A stretch of DNA of 64,000 nucleotides from Embleya hyalina. GTDB taxonomy: Bacteria; Actinomycetota; Actinomycetes; Streptomycetales; Streptomycetaceae. Position numbers and translations under genes: made by a program. The notes below the pieces were generated by a model that saw nothing but the letters and a program-made list of their open reading frames with translations, ran no database searches and was not told the origin of the DNA. Numbering within the stretch: position 1 is the stretch's first letter; each line of letters opens with the position of its first letter. Of this stretch, positions 56,513-64,000 are shown in pieces. Location: the NCBI RefSeq assembly GCF_003967355.1, contig NZ_BIFH01000056.1, positions 1-64,000 of the forward strand, given 5' to 3'.

Positions 56513-57075
56513 GCCCTATGACCGAGGTATCGCTCACCGGACGCCTGCTCGTGGCCACGCCCGCGCTGGCCGATCCGAACTTCGACCGGTGTGTGGTCTT
56601 CCTCCTGGAGCACGACGAGGACGGCACCCTCGGCGTGGTGATCAACCGGCCCAGTCCGGTGGACGTCGACGACGTGCTCGTGCCCTGGTCCAAGATCGTC
56701 AGCGAGCCGTCCGTGGTGTTCCAGGGCGGGCCGGTCGCGATGGACTCGGCGCTGGCCATCGCCTCGGTACCGGGCGGCGCGGAGCCGCTGGGGTGGCGTC
56801 GGGTGCACGGCGGTCTCGGGCTGGTGGACCTGGACGTGCCGCCCGAACTGGTGGCGGCCGACTTCGGGTCGATGCGGGTCTTCGCGGGCTACGCGGGCTG
56901 GGGTCCCGGGCAGTTGGAGACCGAGCTGCGGTCGGGCGCGTGGTACGTGGTCGACTCCGAGCCGGGCGACGCCTTCACGCCGACGCCGGATCGGTTGTGG
57001 CGGGCGGTACTGCGGCGGCAGGTGGGCGAGTTGGCCATGGTCGCCACGTACCCGGAGGACCCGACGCTGAATTAG
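56509..57075 (+). CDS. YqgE/AlgH (DUF179) family protein
   Basis: The protein has 188 residues, the usual size. It shows SLTGRLLVATPALADPNFDRCVVFLLEHDEDGTLG near the start and VVINRPSPVDVDD, VFQGGPVAMDSALAI and FAGYAGWGPGQLETEL later, all characteristic. The family is widespread, cytosolic and of uncertain function. ATG 56509 overlaps the VanZ-like stop by four bases; ATG 56518 is a second possibility. Confidence 0.9.
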   Translation: MSPMTEVSLTGRLLVATPALADPNFDRCVVFLLEHDEDGTLGVVINRPSPVDVDDVLVPWSKIVSEPSVVFQGGPVAMDSALAIASVPGGAEPLGWRRVHGGLGLVDLDVPPELVAADFGSMRVFAGYAGWGPGQLETELRSGAWYVVDSEPGDAFTPTPDRLWRAVLRRQVGELAMVATYPEDPTLN

Positions 57076-57210
57076 CGCGGTCGCCGGGGGTCGTCGCGGG
57101 GGCGCTCGGCGGGGTGGTCGCGGGTGCGGCCGACGGCGGGTCGCGGGTGCGCCCGGCGCTCGTGCGCACGCGCCGATCGATGCGGCCGGCGTCTGGCTAT
57201 CCTGGTGGGT

Positions 57211-57525
57211 ATGACCACTCCCCAGAGCTTCCCGGAGCCGGAGCACGGGACGGGCACCGGCACGCTGATCGAGGAGACGCCGAAGCTCTCCCACGGCGAC
57301 GGTGACCACGAACGCTTCGCGCACTACGTCCAGCGCGACAAGATCATGGAAAGCGCGATGTCCGGGAGCCCGGTCATCGCCCTTTGCGGGAAGGTCTGGG
57401 TACCGGGTCGCGACCCGAAGAAGTACCCGGTCTGCCCGATGTGCAAGGAGATCTACGAGACCATGCCTGCGGGCGGGTCGGGTGACAAGGACAAGAGCGG
57501 TGGCAAGAGCGGCGGCAAGCAGTAG
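57211..57525 (+). CDS. DUF3039 zinc-binding-like protein
   Basis: The protein has 104 residues. The conserved centre is GDHERFAHYVQRDKIMESAMSG and then VIALCGKVWVPGRDPKKYPVCP with MCKEIY, where one upstream Cys and a CPMC pair suggest metal binding. The C-terminus is a Gly/Lys/Ser tail. I recognise it as an actinobacterial DUF3039 protein with unknown role. ATG 57211 is preceded by GGTGGG, a modest ribosome site. Confidence 0.85.
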   Translation: MTTPQSFPEPEHGTGTGTLIEETPKLSHGDGDHERFAHYVQRDKIMESAMSGSPVIALCGKVWVPGRDPKKYPVCPMCKEIYETMPAGGSGDKDKSGGKSGGKQ

Positions 57526-57612
57526 CAGTAGCAGCAGTCGCTGAGGTGTGCTGGGGGCGTCGGCCGATTCGGTCGGCGCCTCTTGCGTTGCGGGTGGGCT
57601 GGGTGGGTGGTG

Positions 57613-57690
57613 CCGGTCGGGTCGGTCGGTCGGGTCGGTCGGTGGGGTCGGGTCGGTGGGGTCGGTCGGGTCGAGTCGGTCCGGGTCGGG
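57613..57690. repeat. GGTCG-type simple sequence repeat
   Basis: About 75 bases of imperfect GGTCG/GGTCGGT repeats lie in the gap between the DUF3039 gene and the molybdenum hydroxylase operon (57526-57820). No hairpin or gene is associated. The rest of the gap holds A/T-richer DNA near 57700-57720 and could carry the operon promoter. Confidence 0.75.
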
Positions 57691-57820
57691 ATTTGACGCT
57701 CTTTTCATCCGTTGGGTTTTGCTTCCGGGCCCCGGTTCACCGGGTGGGGTTTCGGGTTGGCTCAAATCTCGGCCGGGTCCGCTCGTTCGGTGGCCGCGTG
57801 GCAATAGGGTGGGCGGCGCT

Positions 57821-58672
57821 GTGGACGCGACGATCTTGATGCCGTTGTCGCTCGACGAGGCCGTGGACGCCCTCGCGCGCGATCCCCGGGCACTGCCGGT
57901 GGCCGGGGGGACCGACCTCATGCCCCGTGTCAACGCCGAACTGGTGCGACCGTCGGCCCTGGTGGGCCTGGCGAAGGTCGCCGACCTGCGGCGATGGGGT
58001 TACGAGGACGGCTTCGCCATGCTCGGCGCCGGGCTCACCTGGGCCCGGCTCGCGGACGCGGACCTGGCCGCGCTCGTCCCGGCGCTGGCCGCCGCCGCCA
58101 ACGAGGTGGGCACCGCGCAGGTTCGCGCGATGGGCACGCTCGGCGGCAACATCCTCGCGAGCGGCCGACCCGCCGACTCGCTGCCCGTACTCGCGGCCCT
58201 GGAGGCCACCGTGTCGTGCCGTTCGCCCGGCGGGGTGCGCGAGGTCGCACCGCACCTGCTCGAGCCCCGGTCCGGTCCGATCGCCGAACAGCTTTTGCGG
58301 CCGGGGGAGTTGATCACCGGCGTACGGGTGCCGCTGCTGCGCGGCGTGCAGGAGTTCGTCAAGGCGCCGGTGGGCGCGGGGCGGTACCTCACCCTGGCCC
58401 TGGTCGCCGGACCCGTGGTCGGCGACGTGCGCTGCGCGGTCGGCGGGGCGCACCCCGGGCCGGTGCGCGCGTTCGAGGCGGAGCGGTGGTTGGCGGGGCG
58501 GATGGACGCGCGCAGCGGACGGCTTTCGGACGCGCGCGACGCGGCCGACTTCGGCCGGCTCGTCGCCGACGAGGTGCGCCCCGAGGCCGAGCAGCGGGCC
58601 GCCCGGGCGCATCTGCGGCACGTGGTCGCGGTGTGCGCGCGACGCGCGGTACAACGGGCGTTCGGCGGATGA
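57821..58672 (+). CDS. Molybdenum hydroxylase (xanthine dehydrogenase family) FAD-binding subunit
   Basis: The protein has 283 residues. It carries the medium-subunit FAD motifs LPVAGGTDLMPRVNAEL and MGTLGGNILASGRPADSLPVL and a C-terminal CO-dehydrogenase-type domain. In the three-subunit enzyme it passes electrons from the iron-sulfur subunit to an acceptor. GTG 57821 was chosen because homology starts here (DATILMPLSLDEAVDAL); the frame is open upstream but only as Gly/Val/Arg filler. The stop overlaps the next start as ATGA. Confidence 0.9.
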   Translation: MDATILMPLSLDEAVDALARDPRALPVAGGTDLMPRVNAELVRPSALVGLAKVADLRRWGYEDGFAMLGAGLTWARLADADLAALVPALAAAANEVGTAQVRAMGTLGGNILASGRPADSLPVLAALEATVSCRSPGGVREVAPHLLEPRSGPIAEQLLRPGELITGVRVPLLRGVQEFVKAPVGAGRYLTLALVAGPVVGDVRCAVGGAHPGPVRAFEAERWLAGRMDARSGRLSDARDAADFGRLVADEVRPEAEQRAARAHLRHVVAVCARRAVQRAFGG

Positions 58673-59250
58673 GCGGGCCCGGATTCGGGGACGCTCTCGG
58701 GGGCGACGCGACCCCGACGACGTCGTACGTGTTGCGGGTCAACGGCGAGGCCCGGCTGATCGAGAACGCCTGGATCGGCGAGAACCTGCTGTACGTGCTG
58801 CGCGAGCGGCTCGGCCTGCCCGGCGCCAAGGACGGCTGCGGGCAGGGCGTGTGCGGCACCTGCACCGTGCAGTTGGACGGGGTCGCGGTGGCCGCGTGCC
58901 TGATCGCCGCGGCCACGCTGGGCGATCGTGAGATCCGCACCATCGAGGACCTGGACAACGACCCGGAGACCGCCGACGTACAGCGCGCGCTGATCGAGGC
59001 CGGCGCGGTGCAGTGCGGGTTCTGCGTGCCGGGCGTGGTCACGTCGGTGTGCGCGCTGCTGGCCCGGGTGGCCGAGCCGAGCGAGGTGGAGATCCGGCGG
59101 GCGCTCGACGGGCACCCGTGCCGGTGCGCGGGGCCGCATCCGATGGTGGACGCGGTGCGGATCGCGGCGCGCCGGCGGGTACCGAGGCAGACCCACTCGA
59201 CGATGATGTTCAACGTGATCGCGCCGCCGACGTCCGGCGGCGCCGAGTGA
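58669..59250 (+). CDS. Molybdenum hydroxylase 2Fe-2S subunit
   Basis: The protein has 193 residues. The plant-type ferredoxin centre is CGQGVCGTC, with its fourth Cys in VAACLIA. The second 2Fe-2S centre uses CGFC and CRC (AVQCGFCVPGVV, HPCRCAGPHP). The N-terminal 20 residues are an extra Gly-rich extension. The third subunit starts 13 bases downstream. It moves electrons from the molybdenum site to FAD. Confidence 0.93.
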   Translation: MSGPGFGDALGGDATPTTSYVLRVNGEARLIENAWIGENLLYVLRERLGLPGAKDGCGQGVCGTCTVQLDGVAVAACLIAAATLGDREIRTIEDLDNDPETADVQRALIEAGAVQCGFCVPGVVTSVCALLARVAEPSEVEIRRALDGHPCRCAGPHPMVDAVRIAARRRVPRQTHSTMMFNVIAPPTSGGAE

Positions 59251-59263
59251 TCGGGCGGACCCG

Positions 59264-61435
59264 GTGATCGGCGAGTCGACGCCGCGCCCCGACGGCGACG
59301 CCAAGGCCCGGGGGCGGTTCTCGTACACCGGCGACCTGTGGGCGCCGGGCCTGTTGTGGTGCGTGCTGGTGCGTTCGCCGCATCGGCACGCGCGGATCCT
59401 GGGCGTCGACGCCGGGGCGGCCTACGCGGTGCCGGGAGTGCGCGGCGTGGTCACCGCCGCCGACCTGCCCGCCGGGGCGTGCCACGGGGCGATCGTGGCG
59501 GATCGGCCGGTACTGGCCGACGGCGTGGTGCGGTTCGCCGGGGAGGCGGTCGCGGCGGTGGCGGCGGAGACCCTGCAGGCGGCGCGGGCCGGCGCCGCGG
59601 CGGTGCTGGTGTCGTACCAGCCGCTGGAGCCGGCCGTCGACCCCGAACACGCCTTCGCCGGGCCGCCGTTGCATCCGGACGGGAACGTGCTGCGGCACAT
59701 CGCGTTGCGGCACGGGCGGCCGGTCAGGGTGCGCCGGGACGGTACGCCCGTGGAGGAGGTGGTGGTCGAGGGGCTGTACGAGGTGCCGGCGCAGTATCAG
59801 GCCAATCCGGCCACCGACGCCGCGCTCGCGCTGCCCTCGCCCGACGGCGGGGTCGAGTTGCACGTGGCCACGCCGTATCCGCACGCGGACCGCGATCAGG
59901 TCGCCGAGTGTCTGGGGCTGCCCGCCGGGATGGTCCGGCTGATGCCCACCGGCGCGGGCGGCTCGGGAGGCAGTCGCGAGGACGTCGGACTGACCACCGT
60001 GGTGGGGCTGTTGGCGCTGCGGACGGGGCGGCCGGTCAAGGCGGTGCTCGATCGGGACGAGTCGCTGCGCGCGGGCGGGCACCGGCACGCGGCGCGGATG
60101 AAGTACACGCACCGGGCGGACCGGGACGGCCGGCTGCTCGCGGTGGAGGCGCAGATCATCCTGGACGGCGGTGCGTACGCCGGGGTGTCGCCGGAGGTGA
60201 TCGGGCGGCTGATCGGGTGTGCGGCGGGGCCGTACATGGTGCCGTACGCGGCGGTGGACGCGTGGGCGGTGCGGACCAACAACGCGCCGGCCGGGGCGAT
60301 GCGGGGGCCGGGCGCGGTGCAGGTGTGCTTCGCGCACGAGGCGCAGATGGACAAGCTGGCGGACGCGCTGGGGATGGACCCGGTGGAGTTGCGGCTGCGC
60401 AACGCGCTGAGCACCGGGACGATGTTGACGACGGGTCAGGTGCTGGACGGGCCGGTGCCGGTGGGCGCGGCGTTGCGGGCGGTGGCCGAGGCGGCGCCGC
60501 CGGCGGCACCGCCCGCGCCCGGGACGTTGCGCGGGACGGGGTACGCGGTCGGGCTGATGCCGCTGCTGGGGATCGAGGGGGCCGACGAGTCGTCGACCGC
60601 GACGGTGCGGCTCGACGGCGGGGTGGTCACGGTGACCTGCGCGGCGGTCGAGGTCGGGCAGGGCTTCGTGACCCTGGTGCGGCAGATCGTCGACGAGGTG
60701 CTGGGGGTGCCGGACGCGATCGTGCTCCAGGCCGGGACCGCGCTGCCGACGGCCGGGGCGCCGGGGGTGGGGCGGCACACGTGGCTGACCGCGGGGGCGG
60801 TGGAGCAGGCGGCGCGGGAGATCCGGGAGCGGCTGTTGGCGCCGGTGGCGGCGCGGTACGGGATGACGGCACGGTTGCTGGACGTGCGCGACGGGCGGAT
60901 CCGGTCCTACGACGGGCTGATCGACCTGCCGGTGGATGTGATGTACGAGGACACGGCGACGGTGACCACGGCGGGTGCGTGTCGGGCGCCGAGCACGGAG
61001 CCGTTGGACGACGCGGGGCAGGGCAACGCGTATCCGGCGGTGGCGTTTTCGGCGTGTCGGGTGGTGGTGGACCTGGATCCGGAGCTGGGCACGATCCGGG
61101 TGGTGGACGTGACCGGGGCCTACGACGCGGGGCGCGTGCTGGATCCGGCGCAGGCTCGGGTGCGGGTGGAGAGTTCGGTGGCGATGGGGGTGGGGCTGGC
61201 ACTGACGGAGGACGCCGAGTCGGTGTGGGCGCCGCCCGGGCCGTGGGACGTGCCGCAGGTGCGGGTCGCCGCGTGGATCGAGGAGCCGCAACCGGGCGCC
61301 CCCTTCGGCGCGAAGGGCCTCGGCGACGCCGCGATCGTCCCGGTCCCCGCCGCCCTCGCCGCCGCCGTCCGCAACGCGACAGGCCTGGAACTCCCCCGCC
61401 TCCCCATGCGCCCACGAGACGTGGTGGTGGACTGA
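59264..61435 (+). CDS. Molybdenum hydroxylase large (molybdopterin-binding) subunit
   Basis: The protein has 723 residues, the size of separate large subunits. It begins IGESTPRPDGDAKARGRFSY and has the aldehyde-oxidase/xanthine-dehydrogenase hammerhead, then cofactor-binding motifs GAGGSGGSREDV, AGAMRGPGAVQVCFAHEAQMD and VEVGQGFVTLVRQIV. The catalytic glutamate normally found in a GxGE motif near the C-terminus is Asp here (GAKGLGDAAIV, about residue 688). Because the usual base is changed, activity and substrate (purine, aldehyde, aromatic N-heterocycle) are uncertain. GTG 59264 is the start. Base composition drifts to C-rich third positions in the last 180 bases. Confidence 0.88.
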   Translation: MIGESTPRPDGDAKARGRFSYTGDLWAPGLLWCVLVRSPHRHARILGVDAGAAYAVPGVRGVVTAADLPAGACHGAIVADRPVLADGVVRFAGEAVAAVAAETLQAARAGAAAVLVSYQPLEPAVDPEHAFAGPPLHPDGNVLRHIALRHGRPVRVRRDGTPVEEVVVEGLYEVPAQYQANPATDAALALPSPDGGVELHVATPYPHADRDQVAECLGLPAGMVRLMPTGAGGSGGSREDVGLTTVVGLLALRTGRPVKAVLDRDESLRAGGHRHAARMKYTHRADRDGRLLAVEAQIILDGGAYAGVSPEVIGRLIGCAAGPYMVPYAAVDAWAVRTNNAPAGAMRGPGAVQVCFAHEAQMDKLADALGMDPVELRLRNALSTGTMLTTGQVLDGPVPVGAALRAVAEAAPPAAPPAPGTLRGTGYAVGLMPLLGIEGADESSTATVRLDGGVVTVTCAAVEVGQGFVTLVRQIVDEVLGVPDAIVLQAGTALPTAGAPGVGRHTWLTAGAVEQAAREIRERLLAPVAARYGMTARLLDVRDGRIRSYDGLIDLPVDVMYEDTATVTTAGACRAPSTEPLDDAGQGNAYPAVAFSACRVVVDLDPELGTIRVVDVTGAYDAGRVLDPAQARVRVESSVAMGVGLALTEDAESVWAPPGPWDVPQVRVAAWIEEPQPGAPFGAKGLGDAAIVPVPAALAAAVRNATGLELPRLPMRPRDVVVD

Positions 61436-62105
61436 CAACCGACCGCCGGGGCCGCCGCGGGCAGACGCCGACCGCGCCTCCTTGTGCGTTACGCGCGCCC
61501 ATCCGGTGCTCCCGGGTGCGAACACGCCCGGGCACGCGAGCAGCCTCGCCCCACGCCGCCACACCCAGCCGAGCCCGGAACCCACCACACCCGGCGCGGC
61601 ACGCTCCCGGCGTGACGCCTGCCGTGCCCGTTCGCCGGTCGCCTTTCCCCACCGCGGTGCGTGGGATCGCCCGGCGTTCGCCACGTCTGTTGTACCTGCC
61701 GCACCCGTCTCGCCGTGTCCGCTTGGTCTGCCGTGCGGCCGCGCGCGTCGTACGCTGCCCGGTCGCCGCGCCCACCCCGACCGATCCGTCCGGCGCCTTT
61801 CGCTCCCGGGCTCCGTCCATCGCCTCCCGCCTACGGCGCCCACGACATCCGCCGTATCCCGCCGCGGTCCCCACGCTCGCGCCCCGGCCCGCGGTGCCCT
61901 GCCGCACCCGCGCCGCCCGCCGCGTCCGCCCCGTTTCGGGCCCGACGCCCTGCGCCGTCGTGCCCCGGCACGGCTCTCGGCGTCTTGCCGCTCGCCGGCC
62001 CGTGTTCACAGGGTCGTGGTCCGCCTCGGCTGGTGTTCGTGGGTTGAGAAGGTGGGGTGATTGCATTGATAAGTCGGTTGATATGACAGGGCCTAGGCTG
62101 TCTCG
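61436..62105. other. Long intergenic region, C-rich, with a promoter at its right end
   Basis: This 670-bp gap shows strong C over G bias on the plus strand and no TTA/TTG-rich promoter sequence until the end. Several frames are open but code only Pro/Arg/Ala-rich peptides with no recognisable motif and no ribosome site, so I leave them out. The last 60 bases are A/T-richer and hold the MFS promoter candidates. Confidence 0.6.
62066..62105 (+). promoter_or_regulatory. Candidate leaderless promoter of the MFS gene
   Basis: TAGGCT at 62094-62099 ends six bases before the GTG start, the distance expected if transcription begins at the start codon itself. TTGATA occurs twice upstream (62066-62071 and 62078-62083), but neither has normal spacing, so the assignment is tentative. 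No ribosome site precedes the GTG, which supports a leaderless mRNA. Confidence 0.4.
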
Positions 62106-63518
62106 GTGACAGCCGTAGGGGAGTCGAAGTCCGCCGCACGACGTGGCGCCGCAGGGTCCGAGGGGCGGGAGCCGGGGGTGTTGACCCGGCCCTACCGGCA
62201 TCTGACGCTCGGGATCGTGTCGGTCGTCTTGTTGATCGCCTTCGAGGCGATGGCCGTGGGTACCGCGATGCCGGTGGCGGTCCGGGAACTGGACGGCGTG
62301 CAGCTGTACGCGCTGGCGTTCTCGAGCTTCTTCACCACCAGCCTGCTCGCCATGGTCGTCTCCGGCGAATGGTGTGACGCGCGTGGACCGCGATTGCCGC
62401 TGTTCGGCGGGATCGGGGCGTTCGCCGCCGGCCTCGTACTCTCCGGCACCGCGCAGTCGATGTGGCCGTTCATCGTCGGCCGGGCCGTCCAGGGCCTCGG
62501 TGGCGGCCTGGTGATCGTGTCCCTGTACGTGGTGGTCGGCAAGGCGTACCCCTCCACGCTGCGCCCGCGCGTGTTCTCGGCCTTCTCGGCGGCGTGGGTG
62601 CTGCCCTCGATCGTCGGGCCGCCGGTGTCCGGCCTGGTCACCGATCATCTCGGCTGGCGCTGGGTGTTCCTGGCCATCCCGGTGCTCGTGGTGTTGCCGA
62701 TCGTGATGATGCTGCCGCAACTGGAGCGGATGGCGGGCGAGTCGGCCCCGGACGTACGGATGAACCGACGCCGCATCGGCGCGGCGGCCGGCGCCGCGCT
62801 GGGTGCGGGCATGCTGGAGTACGGCGGCCAGGACCTGGACGTGGTCGGCATACCGCTCCTGGTCGCGGGGACCGTATTGATGGCCGTGACGGTGCCCCGG
62901 CTGCTGCCGTCGGGCACGATGCGCGCGGTACGCGGGTTGCCGACGGTGATCCTGTCCCGGGGCGTGCTCGCGGGCGCGTTCTTCACGGTCGAGTCGTTCG
63001 TTCCGCTGATGTTGACCAGCGAACACGGGCTGTCCCCGACCGAGGCGGGCCTGACCCTGACGGTGGGGGCGCTGTCCTGGGCGATCGGATCCTGGTACCA
63101 GGGCCGTTCGCCCCACGAGCGCCGCCCCGTCCTGGTCCGGGTCGGCTTCCTATTCGTGGCGCTCGCGATCGGTGGAGCGCTGCTGGCGTTGTTGCCGGGC
63201 ATGACCCCCTACACGGTCACCGCGGGCTGGTTCTTCGGCGGCATCGGCATGGGCCTGGCCGTCTCCTCGCTGAGCGTCCTGACCCTCGACCTGTCCACTC
63301 CGGAGGAATCCGGCACGAACTCCTCCTCCCTCCAAGTCGCCGACTCCCTCGGCACGATCGTCATGATCGGCATCTCCAACGCCGTCTTCGCCGCCCTCCA
63401 CGAGGGTTCCGGCAAGGACGGCGGCGTCTTCGCCCTGATCTTCGCCATCATGTTCATCCTCGCCCTGGCGGGTACTTTCCTGCCGCCGCGAATACGCCCC
63501 CGCCCCACCCGAAGCTGA
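62106..63518 (+). CDS. MFS transporter, drug-export-like
   Basis: The protein has 470 residues with about 12-14 membrane segments. The first helix region FEAMAVGTAMPVAVRELDG and the loop WCDARGPRLPLFGG (a motif A variant) fit the DHA-type family. Motif C-like FSAAWVLPSIVGPPVSGLVTDHLGWRWVF is complete. It probably exports a small hydrophobic compound by proton exchange; the substrate is unknown. No transcription regulator is adjacent. GTG 62106 without a ribosome site suggests a leaderless message. Confidence 0.88.
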   Translation: MTAVGESKSAARRGAAGSEGREPGVLTRPYRHLTLGIVSVVLLIAFEAMAVGTAMPVAVRELDGVQLYALAFSSFFTTSLLAMVVSGEWCDARGPRLPLFGGIGAFAAGLVLSGTAQSMWPFIVGRAVQGLGGGLVIVSLYVVVGKAYPSTLRPRVFSAFSAAWVLPSIVGPPVSGLVTDHLGWRWVFLAIPVLVVLPIVMMLPQLERMAGESAPDVRMNRRRIGAAAGAALGAGMLEYGGQDLDVVGIPLLVAGTVLMAVTVPRLLPSGTMRAVRGLPTVILSRGVLAGAFFTVESFVPLMLTSEHGLSPTEAGLTLTVGALSWAIGSWYQGRSPHERRPVLVRVGFLFVALAIGGALLALLPGMTPYTVTAGWFFGGIGMGLAVSSLSVLTLDLSTPEESGTNSSSLQVADSLGTIVMIGISNAVFAALHEGSGKDGGVFALIFAIMFILALAGTFLPPRIRPRPTRS

Positions 63519-63646
63519 CCGAGGCCCTCGGCGCCGGTCGCGGGCTCGTCGATCGTGGGTGAAATTCCGGATACGGACAGCGACTCCTGCGACTACCCTG
63601 AGTCCCGAGCGCGTGCGGTACCGCGCGCCTCGGGGATGGGGGCCTC

Positions 63647-64000
63647 ATGCCGTTGCAACCGCGTTTTCGGAGATCAGCAGGCTCGCAGCGGCGATTCGTC
63701 GACCGGGAAGAGGCCACGTCGGCCTTCGAGGCGGTGTGGACCGGCGCCGGGGACGGCCTGCGGGTCGTGAACGTGACCGGTGTCGGCGGCATCGGGAAGT
63801 CGCGATTCCTGCGGGAGTGCCAGGCACGGTCGACGGCCGAGGCCCGCACCGTGCTGCTCGATCTGCAGATTCCCGCGCTGCGTGAACAGGACGCCGCGCT
63901 CGCGGTGTTACGGTCGGGCTTCGGCGCCCAGGGGGCTGCCTTTCCCCGCTACGACCTCGCCTACCTGGCGCTGTGGCAACGCCTGCACCCACACCTGCAG
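63647..64000 (+). CDS. P-loop (STAND-like) ATPase, truncated by the window end
   Basis: 118 residues are visible, with no stop before the edge. The N-terminus reads MPLQPRFRRS and SQRRFVDREEATSAFEAVW, which is how many STAND/AAA-type regulators start, then Walker A NVTGVGGIGKSRFL near residues 41-54. A later LDLQIPALREQDAALAVL could be the start of a sensor or Walker B region. STAND proteins act in signalling, antibiotic control and anti-phage defence; which applies cannot be told from the fragment. Codon 88 (63908-63910) is TTA, read by the rare bldA tRNA in Streptomyces. ATG 63647 lacks a strong ribosome site. Confidence 0.7.
   Translation, partial: MPLQPRFRRSAGSQRRFVDREEATSAFEAVWTGAGDGLRVVNVTGVGGIGKSRFLRECQARSTAEARTVLLDLQIPALREQDAALAVLRSGFGAQGAAFPRYDLAYLALWQRLHPHLQ

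Noticed and set aside
61482-62060. Open frame in the long gap after the molybdenum hydroxylase operon
   Set aside because: Pro/Arg/Ala-rich translation without motifs or ribosome site; consistent with C-rich non-coding DNA.

Overview
The window is high-GC actinobacterial chromosome. Gene content and order (mtrA-mtrB-lpqB-comF-hpf-response regulator-secA, a 180-kDa-type NAD-glutamate dehydrogenase, paired Ser/Thr kinases beside prfB, ftsE-ftsX-smpB-ssrA, malic enzyme-HU-murA) match the core chromosome of Streptomyces and relatives. Other support: GTG/TTG starts, ATGA/GTGA overlaps, strong GC3 bias and T-poor hairpin terminators. Family Streptomycetaceae or a close relative is my inference; genus cannot be fixed. 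No IS element, integrase, phage gene, CRISPR array, rRNA or ordinary tRNA was seen. The only RNA gene recognised is tmRNA.

Layout. 0.3-3.1 kb: small membrane protein, then a NarL-type two-component pair. 3.1-9.0 kb (minus): a tightly overlapped five-gene unit (multipass membrane protein, DUF4129, DUF4350, MoxR ATPase, DUF58), probably an envelope-stress or membrane-protein-maturation module. 9.3-15.1 kb: mtrA-mtrB-lpqB, then comF and hpf. 15.4-20.8 kb: orphan response regulator, YcaQ-like protein, acetyltransferase, secA. 20.8-21.2 kb: an intergenic 30-bp tandem repeat. 21.2-31.3 kb: small conserved genes, pruA, a DJ-1-like protein and the very large NAD-GDH; pruA and NAD-GDH together suggest glutamate/proline catabolism. 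31.5-36.3 kb (minus): a complete carbohydrate-type ABC importer with its own ATPase, divergent from a variant serine hydroxymethyltransferase gene.

38.0-44.7 kb: an FHA/FtsK-like protein divergent from two membrane-anchored Ser/Thr kinases, the second carrying an extracellular propeller-like sensor; together they look like a phospho-signalling module. 44.7-52.1 kb: prfB, an LAETG sortase substrate with a 38-copy GTST stalk, ftsE-ftsX followed by an active-looking LytM/M23 hydrolase, then smpB and ssrA. 52.5-57.5 kb: malic enzyme, HU, murA, VanZ-like, YqgE and DUF3039 genes. 57.8-61.4 kb: a three-subunit molybdenum hydroxylase operon. 62.1-64 kb: an MFS exporter and, cut by the window edge, a P-loop (STAND-like) ATPase with a TTA leucine codon.

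Most of the window is conserved core. The least ordinary items are the ABC permease with an inserted Cna-B-like extracellular domain, the GTST surface protein, the FHA/FtsK protein whose P-loop lysine is replaced by arginine, the kinase with a lectin-like propeller, the 30-bp repeat, the FtsEX-M23 adjacency, variant active-site residues in the SHMT and molybdenum subunit, and the TTA-containing ATPase at the right edge. I found no clear case for a wholly undescribed multi-gene system inside the window; the truncated ATPase at the edge is the best lead to one.
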